Both the position numbers and the translations under genes were made by a program. Positions 37,901 through 48,112 of a DNA stretch of 64,000 nt are shown in pieces (the first letter of the stretch is position 1; each line of letters starts with the position of its first letter). The notes beneath the pieces are model-generated. The model was not told where the DNA came from and did not search any database. It saw only the letters and a list, made by a program, of their open reading frames with translations. The stretch comes from Holacanthus passer. Its lineage: Eukaryota; Chordata; Actinopteri; Pomacanthidae. The stretch spans positions 6,386,001 through 6,450,000 of the forward strand of contig JAFREQ010000035.1 of assembly GCA_025331565.1 (NCBI GenBank), read 5' to 3'.

Positions 37901-40377
37901 CTGGATGCAAACTACAGGGAGAACAATCGGTTCCCCAATGTCCCCTTGTTCAAGGCCTTCTTCACCCCGTGGAGAATCGTCTTTGAGGGTGGGCTGTGCT
38001 GAGAGAAGTGTAATAACTTATCAGTCACTCTGTCTTAAAGTGTCACTCTAATTTTTATTTTACCTCTGCAGGCGGCATTGACCCCCTGCTGCGTGGTTTG
38101 ATTAGGCTTCCTGCTAAACTGAACACTCAGGATCACATGATGGTGGATGCTCTGAGGGAGAGGTTGTTCCAGTTTGTGCAGCATCTGGCTTTGGATCTTG
38201 GCTCTCTCAACATGCAGAGGGGACGTGACCACGGCTTGCCTGGTATAATACATCCCTCATTCGGATTTTTGCCCTTTTAAATTTTCTGTCCAATCTTTCG
38301 TCTCTTACTTAATTGTCCTCATTCACTCTTTGCTTAATTGTTCTTTCCCCGTTATGGGACTAATAAAGGAATATCTTATCTTATCTTTACTCCTTTAGGC
38401 TACAATGCTTGGCGCAGGTTCTGCGGCCTGTCTCAGCCCAGGAACCAGGCAGAGCTCGCTCGGGTCCTGAACAACAACAAACTGGCCCGCAACCTGCTGC
38501 AGCTCTACGGTACACCCGACAACATCGACGTCTGGATGGGAGGTGTGGCAGAGCCGTTTGTCCGTGGCGGCCGTGTGGGGCCTCTGTTCGCCTGCCTCAT
38601 CGCTTCACAGTTCCAGAGGATCCGCCAGGGCGACAGGTCAGTATATGTGTCTATATATAATGTAGTTGGGTGCAAAAGTAGGATATTTTCAAATTCTCAA
38701 TTTCTAATCATAATGGATTTAAATTGCACATTTTACATGCTTATGTTGAGCATTACATTAAAAACATGCTTTTGTATTGAATAGATAAACTAATGCATTT
38801 ATGCACACTTGACACTTATCTCTTTCCCTGCTCCTCTTGTTTGAAACAATCAGGCTGTGGTACCAGAATCTGGGCGTCTTCACCCCGAGTCAGAGAGCCG
38901 CCCTGTCTTCTGCCAGCCTGTCCAGGATCATCTGTGACAACACTGGTATCACGTCTGTCCCCACCAACGCCTTCAGCGTTGTCTCAAACAGGAACCGGCT
39001 TGTCCGCTGCTCCCAGATCCGACGTGTGAACCTCTCAGCCTGGAGGGAGAGACCCTGCACAGGTAACTCGGGTGAAGCACCACTGGACCAAACTTTTAGA
39101 CCTTGGGAGGGGGAGGAGTGGAGGACTCTCATCATTTCTCATTCTGAGTTTAACCTGGTGTGTTTATTTCTGCTCTAATCGCTTGTATGGAAGTCGTTCG
39201 TCATATGTGGTGTTTGATTTTGCAGGCCCGGGTGCTAGCTGTTATGGATTCAGTGGAAGAGAGGTCGGTTTTAAGTACTAACAACTTGGTAGTCACCTGT
39301 TGTTCTTAACTTTTTGTCATCTTGGTGAAGGTGGCTCTTACTCATGCAAGCACATTTTGATAAATTCCTTTAATTATTAGGTAAAATAAGTTTAACTTCT
39401 ACATCTTATTCATATACAGAATGTGAACCTGGACCCCCAGGGCCAAGAGGACCTCGAGGACAACGAGGTAGTCCATTCAGTTATCATCTGCACTGTCTGT
39501 TCAACCTTTTGTTCATTGTCTATAGCGCTGAACGATTTTTAAATTGTTCAAAATGTTTAAATAATATCAAATAATATAGACAGAAAACACAAGTCATAGA
39601 CTGTTACATTTTCATATTTATCAAGAATTTTTACAAACTGTGATTATAATAGTACTTTATTCTGAATGCATTATCTGAAAGGGTAGCAAAGCACTTATTA
39701 TTTATATATCAACACATTTATGAAAATTTCTAGGAATTGAACACAGATAGAATTAAGTTAATCAGAAAACGGCAGTTTTAAATTATGAAGTGGAGTAAAT
39801 ATTTCTTAAAAAAAACTCAAATATCTAAAGAACAGTAATATAGTAAATGTGTTTCTTATCCATCTCTGGATAATTCATAATGATGGTTGTAAGCCTACAA
39901 TACAGCATTTTTGAAGTAATCTTTTGTTTCTCTGCAGGTCCACTAGGACCCCCTGGCCCAAGAGGCCCTCCTGGACCCCCAGCACTCAATGCCTCACTGC
40001 CACAATCTGCCTTCTCTGTCCGTCTGGGCAAGTACAATCCATCTTCAGAGAGAATCATTCATTTCCATCAGGTCATCTATAATGAACAGAACCAATACAG
40101 CACTAAGACAGGCCTGTTCACCTGCACCATCCCTGGTGTCTATCAGTTCAGCTTCTTCTGCACGTCCTTTAGCGGTGCAGGAAGTGTGGAGCTGTGGAGT
40201 AACAAACAGCTGGTGTTGCGCAGTTTCAAGGTTTATCAGGGAGGTCGTCACTTGTCATCAGGGGACATGGTGATGCGGCTGGAGATGGGAGACAAAGTGT
40301 GGCTGGAGGCCACTGATGGGACCTCTGGCCTGAGCACCAAAAGCTACTTCTCGGGACACCTGCTCTTTGCTGTGTGA
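34956..40377 (+). CDS. Secreted heme peroxidase (MPO/EPX/LPO group) with collagen-like stretch and C-terminal C1q domain
   Basis: The 14 coding exons are 34956-35019, 35166-35250, 35400-35575, 35812-35944, 36390-36516, 36608-36814, 36907-37270, 37456-37616, 37730-37988, 38072-38242, 38399-38636, 38854-39062, 39420-39467 and 39938-40377. The product is 893 aa. It has a signal peptide (MLFSVLLVLGVCLVPAQS), a basic propeptide and a full animal heme-peroxidase domain. Seen there are Gln226, Asp229 and distal His230 (GQWNDHD), the Ca loop TAFLDLS (312-318), Arg389 and Glu392, proximal His487 (YRFAH), and the NMQRGRDHGLPGYNAWR block. MPO-group enzymes use H2O2 to oxidise halides or thiocyanate in granules. 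After the usual end (SAWRERPCT) come nine G-X-Y triplets (736-762) and a gC1q fold (about 764-893, YSTKTGLFTCTIPGVYQFSF). All introns keep phase. Mammalian MPO/EPX/LPO lack this tail. Fish symbols mpx/epx/lpo cannot be chosen from sequence alone. AATAAA at 40840. Confidence 0.88.
38290..38395 (+). repeat. Retroposon-like tail in a peroxidase intron
   Basis: The intron between 38242 and 38399 ends with gggactaataaaggaatatc followed by a short TCTTA repeat. This is the kind of 3' tail left by fish L2/SINE insertions. It sits directly against the next exon's acceptor. Confidence 0.35.
39226..39281 (+). other. Possible alternative terminal exon of the peroxidase gene
   Basis: A good acceptor (tttgattttgcag) opens a stretch phase-compatible with the donor at 39063. 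It would add GPGASCYGFSGREVGFKY and stop at TAA 39279-39281. That would give a peroxidase of about 750 aa without collagen/C1q. The only obvious internal donor (gtcggt at 39264) would shift the frame of the collagen exon, so it cannot be a simple cassette exon. Confidence 0.35.
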
Positions 40378-41039
40378 CACAAACACTTCTCCAGACTGAA
40401 CCGGCACCCTCTAATACACAATGGTCTGTCTGCTTTATGATCTCTCTGCACTTAAATTCACTTTCCATTTATCAGGTTATAGAAAATATCTGTTATTGAT
40501 AATTGACTTTTTTTTTTCATTTTGGCCAATGGGCCAGACTGGGGCACACCATGCAAATATTCATTTTTTTCTGAAAAATTAACACGTTTTCCATAGTTTT
40601 AGCAAGCAGCCTAATGAACATGAAATATGATTGCACCACATTTTTTAAACTCTGTTACAGCATGCAGTCTATCGGAAAATTATTCAGTAGTCAGTTTTGA
40701 TGGTGGGATGTACTAGTGTTGTTGTTTGAATGTTTTATGCACTGATGAAATCGAAGCATCCTGTGAAAATGTAGTGTGTTGTGCTTGTGTTTGTGGGGCT
40801 GATTTTACTGTAACCTCATATCTGTTGTATTTTGCATTTAATAAATAAACTAAACTGAGCCACAGCAAATGTTGTGTTCAAGTGTTCTTTTTTATGTGAA
40901 TCACAGAAAGAAAGAAACCAGACTACCCAAAATGGTTTGGTGTAAGAGGACTTCACAAAGCACAGTTACCACAACTAGATGAGAAGTTAAGAGGCCAGTG
41001 ATCCTACTTACCTTGTTGTATCAGTGCTTTGGAAAAGTT

Positions 41040-41078
41040 ATTTCAAGTCCATCGCCTTAACCACTCGGCCACAATAAC
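41040..41078 (-). pseudogene. tRNA-Ser(UGA) 5' half only
   Basis: On the minus strand the sequence has GTGGCCGAGTGGTTAAGGCG followed by ATGGACTTGAAA. This is the D arm, anticodon stem 5' strand and the UGA anticodon loop of tRNA-Ser. It then stops matching: there is no 3' anticodon strand, variable arm or T arm. The break falls at the tRNA-half cleavage site and also at the tRNA intron site, but no 3' half follows nearby. It is not a functional tRNA gene. Confidence 0.75.
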
Positions 41079-41884
41079 TTAATAATAGAAACAGCTCGGT
41101 GTTAACCTGCCTTGACTCGAAAAATAGTTTCATAGGACAAATCACACAACAGTGGCAATGGTCAGGATCTGTCATTTTGAACAGGTCACGTGAACATGAC
41201 TGACTTACCACAGTTTGCTCTCAGAACTTATGTTCAGCAGAAAAGCATGAGGATAACAAATGTGATCAGTTCTAATACAATAATTATTGATTATCTGACT
41301 TGCTGTTGATTACTTACCTGCTATTGCCTGATTCAGTGCGTGAGGGAGTTCACTGGGGGTAGACATGTTTGTAGTCCATATCTAGCTTCGAGCTTATTTT
41401 TTATCAAGCTTTTAGTCCTGCTCCTTACTAAATTAAAAATTAGGACCTTTTTCACAACCATTTCTTAGAGGTTCTGTACAACCCGGAGCCCAGAGCTCTT
41501 CACAAAACAGCCAACTGTAACTGTAAAAAGTTGATAATGCTCTATAATGATAATGTACTGAATGCCTCCTGTAGATGGAGCCATCTGACAACTACAGTAC
41601 AGCACTGCATCTAAAAAATAATACTTTCATCATAGTTGCAGTTTTCCTGTTTCCATCTCTTTGATGAATTCTTAAGCAAAACAAAACACAAGTTCTGAAT
41701 TTCAAGCTAGATCAAGAGACAATTTGGCAAATTATCAGTTTTTTTTTCTCAGTTCCTGTCGATAAGTGAGAAAATTACATACAGCACTTACCAACATCTT
41801 GAAAATGGGAAACTTTATTCATAAGATAGAACAAGTACTCATTCCTTCATTTATCTATATCATAGTTATTAAGAGTCACCAGAG

Positions 41885-42092
41885 GCCAGAATCTACCCAC
41901 CATGAAGTGGATATGGCGGAAGGAAAGACAAATTAACACATTGAAATTTACACCACAACATGTGCACATGTTCACACTGTGAAGGGACACAGGCGATATC
42001 AGGAAGAAACATGCAAACTTTCTGCAGGAACATTTGGGTCAGAGATATGAACTCAGGACCTTCTTAACCGCTGAGCTTGCGTCTTTAAAGCA
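41885..42092 (-). mobile_element. Degenerate SINE-like element
   Basis: Read on the minus strand it has gctcagcggttaagaaggtc, ctgagttc and agaaagtttgcatgttt. It ends in a tggtgactctta-type region and an (ATGA)-like tail. These match in order the wide-spread fish SINE whose text I remember as GAAGGTCCTGGGTTC ... GGAGTTTGCATGTTCTCC. It is heavily diverged. Confidence 0.5.
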
Positions 42093-42095
42093 AAT

Positions 42096-42530
42096 GATGG
42101 GGAATACACTTTTTTTGCTTTCTGGTGGAGAGTTAGACGAGAGGATTAAAACCACTCTCATTTCTGTCTGGTTAGTGCAGGTAGCCTCCCTTTCTCCAAT
42201 GACATAATCTGCCTACCAGCACCTCTCAAACTCACTACTAAACAAAAACCTCGCCAGTAAACTGTGAGCTGGACTATTTCTTGGCTCTGAGATGAAGGAG
42301 TGTGCCTGGCCAAGAGCTGAGCAAGGAGATATAATGTGTTAATTTGTGAGCTTTAGAGGAGCTGGTAGGTGGATTTTGGCCTTCTGACAGAGTTGGGCTC
42401 GTTTCTCCTCCTGCAGATAACCGGCTGCTGGCTTTAGATCCATGTATAATGGAAACATATGAGAGTGCTTTTTTGATCAGAAAGCCAATAAGCATATTTC
42501 CCAAAATGTTAAATTATTCCTTTAAATGGT
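42096..42530. mobile_element. Foldback (inverted-repeat) element, copy 1
   Basis: The left arm ggggaatacac...gctttctggtggagag and the right arm, reverse complement aacattttgggaaatatgct followed by tattggctttctg, are diverged inverted copies of one sequence. They enclose about 350 bases, including two inverted ctaccagc-type blocks. The right flank ends attcctttaaa, as in the other copies. Confidence 0.6.
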
Positions 42531-43012
42531 GATAATTTGTCAGTGTGTTCACAGCTTGTTTCCACTGCCGCCAAGTGGCCAAAAAATCAGTTACTGCAGG
42601 TTTAAATTTGACTGAAAATCACATCATTTCACATGATGAAGTGGAGTTTTGATGTTTCCACCAAACAACACTGACTTACAGTGTGATTTATGTCTTTGGC
42701 TTCCCCCCACAGTATATTCTGTTATTGTCTTGGCAAATAGAGAGACATATAAATCACTGCTGCAAATAATTAATGCAACATCGCAAGTCAAAGAAGAGCA
42801 CAAAAATCTCTTTATCACTGGATTAACTGGAATTTGTCCCTGTATCTCTGTGGTTGTCGGATGAGAATAGATACTGGGAGTGAAAAGAGAAAGAACATCT
42901 GCATGAATCATAGCACAATGTAAAGTTTTCTGGGTTGTGTCTTGATAAAGGGCTCCTCCTCCTGGTCGCAGAGACTATAGTGCATGTGCAGAGTGCCACG
43001 TAGTCCACCAGA

Positions 43013-43016
43013 CTGT

Positions 43017-43064
<48 letters not shown>
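43013..43064. repeat. (GT)n microsatellite
   Basis: About 50 bases of GT with one GA interruption near the left end. It is likely length-polymorphic and could form Z-DNA. No gene link was seen. Confidence 0.95.
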
Positions 43065-43066
<2 letters not shown>

Positions 43067-45962
43067 TGCAAGCCCTAACTTGGTGCTCCAAGAGTAATGG
43101 AAACCCAGTATTTATGAAAGAGGAGAAAATATTTGAATTGTCTGTTTCTGTCGTAGAGTTTAAGCTGAGCACAACTTGACCTTATTTGAGTCGTCTGAGT
43201 TTTGCAAATGGGTGGAGGGAACAACTAGAAGGAAATGAAAGAGTGTAAATCTACAAATCTGCAAAAGGCTGTAAGAGAGCTTGGCAGAAGCAGAGATGTT
43301 ATGGGATAGAACTTGTAGGGTCTTAAGTCGAGGGACGTGATAGAGGAGACTTGGGAGTAGATAAGAGGAAGTCGGCCTTGTCATGGATGTTTTGAGAAGT
43401 GTGTGTGTGTGTGTGGTCCTGTTTCACTGTGATGAGATCATAATTGTGACAAGAAAATGAATAATTAAATGCAAACAGGGGGAAAAATTGAACTGAGGAA
43501 AAGAATAAATATTTCCAAACTGATACTAGCTGGATTTTAAGCAGGTTTTTAAGGATTCATTCGAGGAAGTGAAGCCACCAATGTTGCAGCAGTGTGGGGT
43601 TTTTTGTGTCATAGATGTGATGAATGAAATGCTCATTAAAACATATTTAATCAAGAATTTATATACCTGCTTTGAATCTAGACACTGGCTGCTTTAAATA
43701 CTTAAATATAGGCTTCACGTCTCAAGCGAAGGGCAAAATGTCTGCCAGATGTTGACTCAGGGGATGGCACTGGGTAATTGGTATTGGTTTTATGGTAAAT
43801 TTAGCATCATGAAAGGATGGAGATCTTTTTTTTTTTCCTCTTTACTCAATGACGAGTCTCATGCACGAGGCCTTGTCACCGTTTTCCCTCCTTATTCTGC
43901 AACTCAGATGTGGATTTATTCAAATTCTTTTAGTTCAATCGAGTGCCCAAAAAATCAGGAATGGGGGTGAATTCCAGCAACGTGGACAAAAGAACTCGGC
44001 TAATTCCTTGCAGATGTGTCTCTGAGCTGTGTGAGGGAACACTGTGCTGCCCTCGCTGGAGAGAAAAAGGACTCCGCATTGGAGAAAGTTCAATGAATTA
44101 CGAGTGAAAAACATCAGTAACCCAGTACAGCTGGTTCTGACTGTCTGTCTGGTTTTCCAGGGAAGAGAAAGGAGGCAGCACGGGAACACGTAGTTTTCAC
44201 TCTGTGGAGGAACTGCTGGTATGCAGAATCACAGGACTGTTCTTATGTTAGTCATCCTCAAAGCACAAACACAAGCACATATTGGTTTTTTTTAAAAAGT
44301 GCATCTACAGCTGTTGCATACTGAAAGCAAATCCTTCACATTTGATTTGAATGAATAAACGTGCTAGTGGGCATCTCTGAAGACAAAACAGGAAACGAAA
44401 GAGCAGCCAGATTCACTGCTGTCGTTGCTGTGATTCAGTTTGGAAAGATTTTTTTTTATTCACTTCTTTTCACTTTTTAGTCCTCAGGAACTGATGATTC
44501 TCGGTTTCACAAATGCATCTCATAGTTTATCCGGATTAGAGCCACCGGTATCCTCATCATGTTTCTATATCAAACATTTCCCATTCGTCTTAAAGTCTTG
44601 AACAGCTCACATACGTCTGCAGGGAGGAGATCATATAACTCCATTTGGCTCTGATTCGTCCCTCACGGCTTACACAAGCTGAAATGTACCCTCACGTGAC
44701 TGGGAGCTGATGTGTGTCCTCTGTTATCCAAGAACAATTCACATGGTTTAACTGCAATTTACAGCATGATTTAATTAGTTTACTCTACCATTAAATAGAA
44801 GTCGTTCTCAGACTATAAAGTATTTTTTGTCTGCTCTTGGTTCTTGATCTAGTTCTCAGCTACTGTTTGGGTGGAAGAGATTTGGACTGGAATCATAAAT
44901 GGTCGTGTTAAATTCATAAATCACACTGTGTTTTCAAAGCTCCTGAAAACTTGGTTTCATCTGAAGTGCTTCTCAATTAACATTAAATATTCATAACTAA
45001 ATATGCAACAGTCAAAGTTAAAGGCACCCTGTGAACCTTTGACCACTATTGATGTTATGAGTAATGTTTTTATGAGTGGGGCCCTGCTTTGTTTGTTCTA
45101 GTTCACGCAAGAACAAGTGGAACAATACACAGTCCTGCCAGTGGTTTCAACAATAGGCTACAGGTTTCAAAATGTTAATAAAAACTGGTTTTGCAAATGT
45201 CGCAAAGTAACACTGAATGTAAACATAACTTTGTTTACAAAAAGCTCTGCAGAGCACCTTTACAGTTTTGAAAAAAAACATCCATTTTAAGATATTTTAA
45301 CACAAAAAAAGCTGATATGATCTGTTTCATCAGAACTGTGGGGGTGTGGTAAAGTGATAATGACCTGGCAACACAAGCAAACAGCCTCACAACTGTCATC
45401 ATATTCATATTAAACATTGTTAAACTATGATTGAAGTATGTGACATCACCCTTTTCCAATTCAGTAATCCCATAAGAGGAGCAACAACCAGTAATCTCTC
45501 ATGTGAAATAACCAAAATCGTTTCTGGGCCTTTAAACGGGACAATGGTGCTCAAAATAAAGTAGTTCATACTAGGCACCGTCCAACCACATCCGAAGACG
45601 TCTTTAAAGCTGCTCTGAATAGCCGCACTCAAAGTTGAAGCACAGCCTGTCATTAAAGAGTGGGGTGAGACACTTTAATTGTTCAAATGAGGATAATGGG
45701 CGTGCACTCCTTTGCACATGTGAAAAGTGACAGGAGTAGTCCTGCGAAGCAATCAAACAGAGAGCTTGAGAGAGAAGATGAAACCCTGCCTACTTCCTCA
45801 CCTCCACACGGCTGGCCAATCACTGTGTGATGTGGGTGTGATTGTCAGATTGTTGGTTTTGGAAAGTTAAATGGTCGAACACAGCCCCCCAGTTCCGGGG
45901 TGGGGGTCAGACACACACAACTATCTGACAAGCACTTAGGTTGAAGCGTACTAATACTTTAA

Positions 45963-46088
45963 AGGAATAGTTTGATATTTTGGGAAATATGCTTATTCAC
46001 TTTCTGGTGTAGAGTTAGAGAGTGGTATCAATGTTCTCATCTAACTCTACGCCAGAAAACAAGCAGATTTCCCAAATGTCAAAATATT
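45963..46088. mobile_element. Foldback (inverted-repeat) element, copy 2 (compact)
   Basis: The left arm has gatattttgggaaatatgct and tttctggtgtagagttagag. It is mirrored by a right arm whose reverse complement gives atattttgacatttgggaaa and ttctggcgtagagttag. Only about 15 bases separate the two roughly 45-base arms, so the whole element can fold into one hairpin. The flank aaaggaatagttt is shared with the other copies. Confidence 0.7.
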
Positions 46089-47884
46089 GCTTGACATGCT
46101 AGAGAAGCAGGCTTGTGACCAGTTCAATCATAATGACGGTATCAATTTGAGCAACAAAAGTGAAAAACCAGCGCTTGACCCTCGCTCACTGAAACCACTG
46201 AGGTGCCCCTGAGCAACTCCAGTGTTTCTGCTCAGTTGCAAACAGATCGGACTATCGCTGTAAAAGGTAGTTTCCAGGTGTAAAGTGAGTAACTTGACGA
46301 TCCCGAAGAAGAAAGCGTAGCTCTCAGCATTTCTACTCTGGATAAATAAAAGTTCATTTAAAAACAACAACAGCAAATTAATCTATATTACATACTTTTT
46401 CCTACCATTCTGGTCAATGATAGAACCACTTGACTCTATTCAGTGTCACGACAGGTGCCACCATCCACTACTTTTTGAGTTTAATGTGCTTCTTGTCTTC
46501 ATTCACAGACAAAAAACACAAGCTGAAAGAATAAGATAAGAATGTAGAGTTTGTAAAGATGACTTTTTAAAAAAATGCCATGCAGTACTCCAACAGTAAT
46601 TGCAGTCATCTGCCCCCTAGTGTCCGGACATGGAACACTGTAATTGATCTCATAAGATCACAGGGGATCTTTATCTTATTTAGTCCTGCGTCTGTCACAT
46701 AACGTTTCATTTTAGAAAGCATTTGCTGCCTCGTTTTATTTTCCATTTCTCGTTAGCTCCATTTTGAGAGTCGAGGCTCAGAACCTGTGAAGCATATTAT
46801 TTGGTGGTGATTTTAAAGATGCACGGCACCTCATAATTGGTTATACAAACTCTTCACATGTCGTCCTTATATTTTTTTGCTTTTAAGTCAACAGCTCTCG
46901 TAAAACTTTGTGATTTGAGAAATTGTAAAATTGTCGTGAGCATTTGTTGTGGTTTAGCAGCAGCTATCCATGCGGTCAATTGTGTGGACGCTGGAAAGCA
47001 TTTCCTGGTTTGCTAAACAGGAGAAAATGAGGACCTTGAATTACATTTCCCAAGCTATGCATTATACCTCCGCTGTAAAGAGCAGGGTGGTGATTTGACT
47101 GGGCTGCAGCAAATGACTTTTATCAGCAGAGGAGCGTGGAGGTCACCGGTCTGCCACCAGACGCACTGATGCAGATATCAAGTATCACCACAGTCTCATC
47201 TTGTTTATTGCTCAGAATAGACTAATTATGACCTTATAGAAAATTACTGTGAGTTGCATGTGATGAGGCTTTCACGTTGTCAGCAAAGCTCCAGCACAGA
47301 CAGGACTGAGGCGCGGCTGGGGTGGAGGGGGGGGTTTGTGGGAGATGGTTTCCCAGAAAAAAACCTGAAAATGTTGCAGCGCTATCAAAGAGTCATGTTT
47401 AGGTTTCTGAGATCCTCCTATGAGAAAGTGGAGTGTAGAGACTTTTGGCAGAGTGTGTTGCAATTTGGTTGGGAATGCATCCAGCAGCGAGGGGAAAAGG
47501 CTATTTATCATGACATTTGTGTTGATCTGGCAGAGAAAGAAAAAATTAAGACGATATACAGTAGTTTCTAGGAAATGGGTGATTTTATTCATATGCTGTC
47601 TGAGCTAAGGAGGATGGGTTCCTCAAGAAGGTTTGCATCTGGTTTTGTGTCTGTTTTTCATGTAACTGTTGTGGTTCAAAATATGCATCTGTTTCCATTT
47701 TTTGATGATGAAGAAAATAAGTTGCTTGTTACTAACACACATTAAACATCTCTGAAAAGGCCAGACTGAGCAGTTATCAAAGACACTTGTTTGGGCATGA
47801 TCAGACATCACGTATCCATCCAGTGGTTATATGAGCAGCAGCACCAGACTTGTGTAACAGATTCAGAAACTCCAAGTTGCTGAA

Positions 47885-47921
47885 CTCCTCCTCCTCCTCC
47901 TCCTCATCATCATCATCATCT
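47885..47921. repeat. (CTC)n(ATC)n trinucleotide tract upstream of lox
   Basis: About six CTC and five ATC units in direct succession, some 200 bases before the lox start codon. It is close to or inside the 5' UTR/core promoter. Confidence 0.85.
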
Positions 47922-48112
47922 CACTGGGCGCATCTGCAGGCTGCAGGAGCAGAGCGATATGAGTTTACACGGATGCATCCAAACTTTCTCCTCTGCTCTC
48001 TGAATATCCTTCAAACAGAGATGAGGGACATTTAAGTTAAAGACAAGTGTCAACCCCGGCTCTTTTAAAACAGTCGCTTTGTCACATTAGATCTCCTCTA
48101 ATTAGGCTCATA

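Larger units (their letters stand above)
40378..48110. other. Peroxidase 3' UTR and long spacer to lox
   Basis: The peroxidase 3' UTR ends near the overlapping AATAAA signals at 40840-40849. From there to lox no coding exon was recognised. The interval holds a tRNA-Ser 5' half, a decayed SINE, two foldback elements and a long GT tract, listed separately. The rest is AT-rich sequence with no visible features. Confidence 0.5.

Noticed and set aside
43013..43064. Possible CRISPR-like or tandem array
   Set aside because: It is a plain GT microsatellite; there are no spacers, and the genome is vertebrate.
48047..48112. Upstream in-frame ATG as lox start
   Set aside because: The added residues lack signal-peptide character, whereas ATG 48113 directly precedes a good signal peptide and gives the family length of 417.
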